Position numbers and translations under genes: made by a program. The notes under the pieces are model-generated. The model searched no databases, had not been told where the DNA came from, and saw only the letters and a list, made by a program, of their open reading frames with translations. A stretch of 5,292 nucleotides of DNA from Actinomycetota bacterium (GTDB lineage Bacteria; Actinomycetota; Thermoleophilia; UBA2241). Location: positions 1-5,292 of the forward strand of contig PKYM01000211.1 in assembly GCA_003132645.1 (NCBI GenBank). Direction: 5' to 3'. The first letter of the stretch is position 1. Every line of letters starts with the position of its first letter. Below, in pieces: positions 1 through 4,206 of the stretch.

Positions 1-72
1 GTCGCCGGCATCCCGCTCGAGCTCAAGGCTCTCGCCTTCGACCCCTTCGCAGAACAGGAGAACCACGAATGA
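1..72 (+). CDS. cobU: C-terminal tail of probable CobU (adenosylcobinamide kinase / adenosylcobinamide-phosphate guanylyltransferase), 5' end outside window
   Basis: An open frame runs from base 1 to a TGA at 70-72 and encodes the last 23 residues of an upstream protein. It begins VAGIPLELK, which resembles the C-terminal strand of CobU/CobP proteins (typically VAGLPLxLK), and continues with a short tail, ALAFDPFAEQENHE. CobU phosphorylates adenosylcobinamide and transfers GMP from GTP to make adenosylcobinamide-GDP, the substrate of CobS. The call rests on this short motif and on the directly following cobT and cobS. No kinase or nucleotide-binding motif is visible because the body of the gene lies outside. 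Its stop overlaps the cobT start as ATGA, and its last codons carry the cobT ribosome-binding site. The remaining doubt is that so short a piece could belong to another cob gene. Confidence 0.68.
   Translation, partial: VAGIPLELKALAFDPFAEQENHE
56..62 (+). promoter_or_regulatory. Ribosome-binding site of cobT
   Basis: AGGAGAA lies with its AGGAG core ending 8 bases before the ATG at 69. It supports that start and sits inside the last codons of the preceding gene, so ribosomes finishing cobU are well placed to reinitiate on cobT. Confidence 0.75.
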
Positions 73-1154
73 CCGATCGGCTCGCCCAGACCATCGCCCG
101 TATCCAGCCGCTCGACCGGGCGGCGATGAACGCCGCCGAGGCGCGCCAGGCGCAGCTCACCAAGCCGCCCCGGGCGCTCGGTCGGCTCGAGGCGCTCTCC
201 ATCCAGCTCGCCGGCATCAGCGCCAAGCCGCGGCCCCGGCTCGAGCACAAGGTCGTCGCCGTCATGGCGGCCGACCACGGCGTCGTGGCCGAGGGCGTCT
301 CGGCCTTTCCCGCCGAGGTGACGCCGGCGATGGTCATGAACTTCGTCGCCGGTGGGGCGGCCATCAACGTGCTCTGCCGCCAGATCGGGGCGCGCGTGGC
401 GGTCACCGACGTGGGCGTGAACGCCGACCTCTCCGCGGCTACCGGCGTGCGGCACCACAAGGTCCGCATGGGCACCGCCAACATGGCGCTCGGCCCGGCG
501 ATGACCCGTGCCGAGGCGCTGCAGGCCATCGACGTCGGCATCGATCTGGTCGACGAGGAGCTGCGCGCCGGTCTGGACATCATCGCCACCGGCGACATGG
601 GCATCGGCAACACGACGGCAAGCTCGGCCGTGATCGCCGCGCTGACCGGGCTGCCGGTCGCCAAGGTCACCGGCCGCGGCACCGGCATCACCGTCGAGGC
701 CCTGGCCGGCAAGGTCGCCGTCATCGAGAAGGCGCTGGCGGTCAACAAGCCCGACCCGAGCGACCCTCTCGACGTGCTGGCCAAGGTCGGCGGCCTCGAG
801 ATCGCCGCGCTCACCGGTGTCGTGCTAGGGGCGGCCGCGAACCGCGTGCCGGTCGTCATGGACGGCTTCATCTCAGCGGCGGCCGTGCTGGTCGCGGTGC
901 GTCTCTGCCACGAGGCGGTCGATTACATCCTGCCGAGCCACGTCTCGATCGAGATCGGCCACCAGGCCGTGTTCGACGAGCTCGGCCTGATCCCACTCTT
1001 CGACCTCGAGATGCGCCTCGGCGAGGGCACCGGTGCGGCGCTCGCCATGGGCTTGATCGAAGCGGCCGCGCGCATACTCGACGAGATGGCGACCTTCGAG
1101 AGCGCCGGCGTCGCCGGCGACCCCAACGAAGCCGACTCCGACCTTCGCCGCTAG
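69..1154 (+). CDS. cobT: Nicotinate-nucleotide--dimethylbenzimidazole phosphoribosyltransferase (CobT)
   Basis: This 361-residue protein has the usual length for CobT (CobU in the P. denitrificans scheme). The cytoplasmic enzyme transfers the phosphoribosyl group of nicotinate mononucleotide to a lower-ligand base, giving alpha-ribazole-5'-phosphate for CobS. Family landmarks appear in order: KPPRALGRLE (32-41), AADHGVVAEGVSAFPAEVT (67-85), a GDMGIGNTT loop (175-183), GRGTGI (202-207), MDGFISAAA (264-272), SHVSIEIGH (290-298) and RLGEGTGAALA (316-326). Glu319 in the last motif corresponds to the general base Glu317 of the Salmonella enzyme. The base-pocket positions read Phe80, Met88 and Met177, unlike the Ser, Gln and Leu I recall for Salmonella, and Asp176 stands where Salmonella has Glu174. 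The ATG start has a good ribosome-binding site and overlaps the upstream stop. The gene appears intact; lower-ligand preference cannot be read with certainty. Confidence 0.97.
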   Translation: MTDRLAQTIARIQPLDRAAMNAAEARQAQLTKPPRALGRLEALSIQLAGISAKPRPRLEHKVVAVMAADHGVVAEGVSAFPAEVTPAMVMNFVAGGAAINVLCRQIGARVAVTDVGVNADLSAATGVRHHKVRMGTANMALGPAMTRAEALQAIDVGIDLVDEELRAGLDIIATGDMGIGNTTASSAVIAALTGLPVAKVTGRGTGITVEALAGKVAVIEKALAVNKPDPSDPLDVLAKVGGLEIAALTGVVLGAAANRVPVVMDGFISAAAVLVAVRLCHEAVDYILPSHVSIEIGHQAVFDELGLIPLFDLEMRLGEGTGAALAMGLIEAAARILDEMATFESAGVAGDPNEADSDLRR

Positions 1155-1157
1155 GGC

Positions 1158-1165
1158 GGAAAGGA
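1158..1165 (+). promoter_or_regulatory. Ribosome-binding site of cobS
   Basis: GGAAAGGA lies 10 bases before the ATG at 1176, in the 21-base gap after the cobT stop. It matters because it supports the far-upstream start that gives CobS its long N-terminal extension. No other in-frame ATG or GTG occurs before the conserved domain begins. Confidence 0.7.
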
Positions 1166-1175
1166 CGCCCGCCGG

Positions 1176-2171
1176 ATGGCAGACTGGGACAAGACCGACA
1201 AAGAGGGTGAGACGCGGCCACCGTGGGCCTCGGGGTGGGCAGGCGACGACACGCCGCCGGCCTCGCCAAAGGCAGCCGACGACACGTCGCAGGCCTCATC
1301 GAAGGAAGACGACGACACGCGGCCGCCGGCGGCCTCGCGGGCTGACGGCGAGGCGTTCTGGGCGCGGCCCGCGGGCGGCTCGCGCGGGTGGCTTGCCACC
1401 CGCGCGAGCCGCCTCACGCTGGCCGTCACCTTCCTCACCGCCGCGCGGCTGCCCGATCCCGGCGCGGAGGTGGCGCCCACCGAGCTGTGGGCCAGCATGG
1501 GCCTCTACCCGCTCGTCGGGCTTGTCCTGGGGCTGGTCGGCTGGGGAGTCTATGCGCTGCTGCTGTACGCGGTCACCCCCCTGGTCGCTGCCGCCCTCGT
1601 GATCGTCGGCCTCGAGCTGAGCAGCCGGGTGCTGCACCTCGACGGCCTCATGGATACCGCCGACGGCTACCTGAGCGGGGCGCCGCGCGAGCGCGCCCTC
1701 GAGATCATGAAGGACAGCCGGGTGGGCGCCATGGGCGTCTTTGCCGCCATCGCCGTGATGATCGTCAAGGTGAGCGCGCTCGCTTCGCTCACGCGCCCCG
1801 GCGCCGCTTTGGGCCTGTTGATCGGCCTGAGCGCGGCCCGCGCGCTGCCGGCGCTCGACGTCCGCCTGTTCGCCTACGCCCGGCGCGAGGGCACGGGCGC
1901 GGCCTTCGCCGGCGCCGGCACGACCGACGGCCCAGTGGTGACGGCGGTGGCGTTCGCCGCCGTTGCCGCCATCGTCGTCGGGGTCCTGGCTCACGGCGGC
2001 GTCGGTGCGCCGCTCGGTCTGCTGCTGGCCGGGGCGGCGGTGGCGCTGGCGCTCGGGGTGCAGGCCCTCGTGGGCCGCCGCCTCGGCGGCCTGACCGGCG
2101 ACGTCTACGGCCTGGGCATCGAGCTGGTCGAGGCGCTGGCGCTGGTCGGTGCCGTGATGATCTTCCGGTGA
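1176..2171 (+). CDS. cobS: Adenosylcobinamide-GDP ribazoletransferase (cobalamin synthase CobS) with long N-terminal extension
   Basis: This integral membrane enzyme (331 residues; CobV in the P. denitrificans scheme) joins adenosylcobinamide-GDP to alpha-ribazole or its phosphate, releasing GMP, as the last assembly step of B12. The conserved domain starts near residue 78 (RASRLTLAVTFLTAARLP) and runs about 253 residues, a normal CobS length. Signatures are HLDGLMDTADG (154-164) with its metal-binding aspartates, EIMKDSRVGAMG (176-187), and GGLTGDVYGLGIELVE (304-319) near the C-terminus. Hydrophobic segments near 110-150, 187-204, 209-226, 253-273, 278-298 and 314-330 fit a polytopic protein. 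Residues 1-77 are not part of the usual family. They are acidic, rich in Asp, Pro, Ala, Ser and Trp, probably disordered, and contain a degenerate 11-residue repeat. The start at 1176 is backed by a ribosome-binding site, and the next in-frame ATG (Met108) would remove conserved sequence. The stop overlaps the cobC start as GTGA. Confidence 0.96.
   Translation: MADWDKTDKEGETRPPWASGWAGDDTPPASPKAADDTSQASSKEDDDTRPPAASRADGEAFWARPAGGSRGWLATRASRLTLAVTFLTAARLPDPGAEVAPTELWASMGLYPLVGLVLGLVGWGVYALLLYAVTPLVAAALVIVGLELSSRVLHLDGLMDTADGYLSGAPRERALEIMKDSRVGAMGVFAAIAVMIVKVSALASLTRPGAALGLLIGLSAARALPALDVRLFAYARREGTGAAFAGAGTTDGPVVTAVAFAAVAAIVVGVLAHGGVGAPLGLLLAGAAVALALGVQALVGRRLGGLTGDVYGLGIELVEALALVGAVMIFR
1206..1343 (+). 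repeat. Degenerate 33-bp tandem repeat inside the cobS N-terminal extension
   Basis: Three contiguous 11-codon units occupy 1245-1277, 1278-1310 and 1311-1343. They encode DDTPPASPKAA, DDTSQASSKED and DDTRPPAASRA. A fourth, more diverged unit at 1206-1238 encodes GETRPPWASGW and is separated from the others by two codons. By hand count, units 1 and 2 share 26 of 33 bases, and the diverged unit shares 23 of 33 with the last. All units keep the cobS reading frame, so copy-number change would alter only the linker length. Confidence 0.8.
1374..1413 (+). repeat. Perfect 19-bp inverted repeat with 2-base spacer inside cobS
   Basis: The arms at 1374-1392 and 1395-1413 are exact reverse complements separated by TT (in practice a CTTG tetraloop). 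The stem is almost entirely GC. It lies in the coding sequence exactly where the N-terminal extension meets the conserved CobS domain (codons 67-80). Neither strand has a T-run after it, so it is not a standard intrinsic terminator. It may form a stable mRNA hairpin, or mark the junction of an old insertion or fusion; the sequence alone cannot decide. Confidence 0.85.
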
Positions 2172-2878
2172 AGCTCTATCTGGTGCGCCACGGGCAGTCG
2201 GCCGGCAATCTCGCCGGCCGCATGACCGGCTGGAGTGAGCACCCGCTGACCGCCCTTGGCACAACCCAGGCGCGCCGCGTGGCCGCCCGGCTTGCGCCGC
2301 TCGGCCCTATGGCCGTCTATGCGAGCGACCTGCCCCGCGCCCTGGACACGGCCCGCCTCATCGCCGCGGCATGGGTGAGCGCTGAGCCGCCGGTCCCGCC
2401 GCCGGTCGGCGCCGAGGCCGCGCGAGCGGCGGGTGCTGCCGTGACTTTCGACCGCCGCCTGCGCGAGATCGACCTCGGCGACTACGAGGGCTGTTCGTGG
2501 GACGAGTTTGGCGCCGACCGCGCGCTGGCCGACGCCTTCGCGCGCGAGCCGCTGCTCACGACGCTGCCCGGCGGCGAGTCTCTGGCGATGGTCCAGGAGC
2601 GGGTGATCGCCGCCTTCGAGGAGATCGTGGAGAGCGGGCAGGCTGTCGCCTGCCTCGTCTCTCACGACGGTCCGATCCGCACGATCTTAAACCACGTTCT
2701 TCAGGTCCCGCCGGAACGCCACTGGGCTTTCTCCACAAGCCACGGCGGCTTGACCCTGCTCGAAGCGAGCACGGGTTGGGTCAGCGTGCGGTTCGTGAAC
2801 GACACAAGCCACCTGCTCGGACTCGACACGGGTGGCAGCGATGCCGCGGACGCCGTGGACGGTGCCTTAGGGCTTTAA
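2168..2878 (+). CDS. cobC: Histidine phosphatase superfamily protein, probable alpha-ribazole phosphatase (CobC)
   Basis: The protein has 236 residues and begins with a GTG that overlaps the cobS stop (GTGA). No clear Shine-Dalgarno sequence precedes it, which suggests translational coupling to cobS. The start VKLYLVRHGQS places the phospho-accepting His8 in the RHG motif at the usual position. SDLPRALDTA (53-62) supplies the conserved Arg57, LREIDLGDYEG (98-108) the conserved acidic residue Glu100, and SHDGPIR (165-171) the second histidine, His166. The end of the domain, FVNDTSHL, is typical of CobC-like phosphatases. In the pathway it removes the 5'-phosphate from alpha-ribazole phosphate or cobalamin phosphate. 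Residues about 69-92 form a Pro/Ala-rich insertion, and about 20 residues follow the domain. The superfamily is certain; the substrate is inferred mainly from position behind cobT and cobS. A general phosphoglycerate mutase-like phosphatase is the alternative. Confidence 0.86.
   Translation: MKLYLVRHGQSAGNLAGRMTGWSEHPLTALGTTQARRVAARLAPLGPMAVYASDLPRALDTARLIAAAWVSAEPPVPPPVGAEAARAAGAAVTFDRRLREIDLGDYEGCSWDEFGADRALADAFAREPLLTTLPGGESLAMVQERVIAAFEEIVESGQAVACLVSHDGPIRTILNHVLQVPPERHWAFSTSHGGLTLLEASTGWVSVRFVNDTSHLLGLDTGGSDAADAVDGALGL
2875..2878. other. Shared stop codons of two convergent genes (TTAA)
   Basis: The plus-strand TAA ending cobC (2876-2878) and the minus-strand TAA ending the MBOAT gene (2877-2875) overlap within the palindrome TTAA. 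There is thus no space between the converging operons. I find no strong GC hairpin with a T-run on either strand nearby, so any transcription termination must happen inside the opposite gene or by a factor such as Rho. Confidence 0.9.
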
Positions 2879-4206
2879 GCCTCGGCGGCCTGCAGCCGGC
2901 GGCGCAGCACGCTCACCACGACGATCACGCCGGCCGCCAGGGCCAGCGCGGTGAGCAGCGCCGCCAGGCCGGCGGCGCCCAGCCCCGCCAGCCAGACGAA
3001 CGGACCGGCGAGCGCCGCGAACAGTACCACGAAAGCCTTGGAGATGTTCGGCGTGCTCACGAACGAGTACCCCAGGGCGACGAAGCAGAACGTGGCGACG
3101 TAGCCCAGCGGCGCGCGCAGGGCCTGCTGCAGCGGTCCCGGCCGGCGTTTCGTCGTCCGGCGACGCTGCTTTTTGTGCTTCATCCACCAATTGACGGTCA
3201 CCAGGCCGGTGCCGTGCCACAGGGCCCAGAGGGCCCAGTTGAGGCCGACGTAGTGCCACAACCCCATGGTCATCATGCTGGCGTAGAGGCCCAGCCAGAC
3301 CTTGCGGGTCGCGCCGAAGACCGGAAAGTAGACGTTGTTGCGACACCACGACGACAGCGAGATATGCCAGCGCCGCCAGAACTCCGCCAGGTTCTGGCTG
3401 AGAAACGGGTAGTGGAAGTTCTCCATGATGCGAAAGCCGAACAGCGCCGCGAAGCCGATGGCGAGATCGGTGTAGGCCGAGAGGTCGATGTAGGCCCTCA
3501 CGAAGACGATCGCGCAGAAGGCGCTCGCCTGCAGGGGATGCGCGCTCTCAAAGCCGAAGCCGGGCCGCAGCACCCGGGTGACGTACGGGCCGAAGTAGAT
3601 CGCCATCACCAGGTCCTCGACGAAGATCTTCTTGAAGTAGCCGATAACGATGCGCCGCAGGCCGGCGTTGAAGAGCGCGAGGTCGAAGTCGACGCTGCGC
3701 TTGCCGTAAAAGCCCTGATAGGTCTCGAGCGGCCCCGCCGGGAAAGTCGGCAGGAAGAGCATGAAGGCCAGCAGGTCGCGAAACGAGTTGTCGCGCAGCA
3801 CGCCGCGCAGGTGATCGAAGACGTACTGCAGCAGGCGGAACACGAAGTAGCTGATGCCCAGCGGCATGACGAGATGGCTCCACAGCCAGTCGTGACCCCA
3901 CAGCCGGCCGACCATGACCTGGCCGTACTTGCCGATCGCCAGGGTGACGACGGCTACGGCTACCGCGATCACGAGCGCGCGCGCGGTGGTCAGACGCCGG
4001 GCCTTGAAGGCCTCGACGATCTGGTGGGCGACGAAGGCCAGCCCCACGGCGACCACGGCGAAGGCGGGCTGCAGCGCGGCCAGCACGGTCAGCGACAGGA
4101 TCACGATGAACGTGCGCCTTTGACCGTCGCGGCGCAGCGCCAGCCAGTAGACGGGGAGGGCGACCAGCACCACCGGGATGAGCAGCCAGGTGAAGTAGAT
4201 CCTCAC
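2875..4206 (-). CDS. MBOAT family membrane-bound O-acyltransferase (AlgI/DltB-like)
   Basis: This 443-residue, very hydrophobic protein has about ten membrane segments by eye. MBOAT proteins of the AlgI/DltB group transfer acyl groups to polysaccharides or other cell-surface acceptors. Family marks are PLGISYFVFRLLQYVFD (115-131), the stretch around LPTFPAGPLE (152-161), DLSAYTDLAIGFAALFGF (241-258), EFWRRWHISLSSWCRNNVY (275-293), and the pair GLWHYVG...ALWHG. In that pair the two conserved histidines, His318 and His331, are 13 residues apart as in AlgI. A basic stretch, KHKKQRRRTTKRR (343-355), probably faces the cytoplasm. The GTG start is supported by GGAG six bases upstream and overlaps the stop of the ligase gene (GTGA), so the two are likely translationally coupled. 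A longer open frame upstream of this GTG is a shadow of the ligase. The partner ligase suggests its acyl donor is made by that enzyme; the acceptor is unknown. Too little is seen to choose a gene symbol. Confidence 0.93.
   Translation of the reverse strand: MRIYFTWLLIPVVLVALPVYWLALRRDGQRRTFIVILSLTVLAALQPAFAVVAVGLAFVAHQIVEAFKARRLTTARALVIAVAVAVVTLAIGKYGQVMVGRLWGHDWLWSHLVMPLGISYFVFRLLQYVFDHLRGVLRDNSFRDLLAFMLFLPTFPAGPLETYQGFYGKRSVDFDLALFNAGLRRIVIGYFKKIFVEDLVMAIYFGPYVTRVLRPGFGFESAHPLQASAFCAIVFVRAYIDLSAYTDLAIGFAALFGFRIMENFHYPFLSQNLAEFWRRWHISLSSWCRNNVYFPVFGATRKVWLGLYASMMTMGLWHYVGLNWALWALWHGTGLVTVNWWMKHKKQRRRTTKRRPGPLQQALRAPLGYVATFCFVALGYSFVSTPNISKAFVVLFAALAGPFVWLAGLGAAGLAALLTALALAAGVIVVVSVLRRRLQAAEA

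Noticed and set aside
1..68. Possible cobalamin riboswitch or promoter ahead of cobT
   Set aside because: The upstream sequence is an open coding frame ending in an ATGA overlap, with no B12-box-like element visible. Any riboswitch would lie ahead of the operon, outside the window.
23..871. Minus-strand open frame of 282 codons antisense to cobT
   Set aside because: The translation is a Ser/Thr/Ala/Arg-rich shadow of CobT codons with no motif, and CobT is unambiguous on the other strand.
1770..1792. Seven-base inverted repeat (GTGAGCG / CGCTCAC) in cobS
   Set aside because: It is short, has a 9-base loop, lies within a conserved coding region and has no supporting context.
2199..2220. Eight-base inverted repeat (CGGCCGGC / GCCGGCCG) with a 6-base loop near the start of cobC
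   Set aside because: The arms are simple GGC/GCC runs that arise easily from Gly and Ala codons in GC-rich DNA. There is no T-run, and it lies inside coding sequence after the conserved RHG motif.
1296..2264. Minus-strand open frame of 322 codons antisense to cobS
   Set aside because: The composition is typical of a GC-rich shadow frame (Arg, Gln, Gly, Ala, His), and cobS on the plus strand has clear family motifs throughout.
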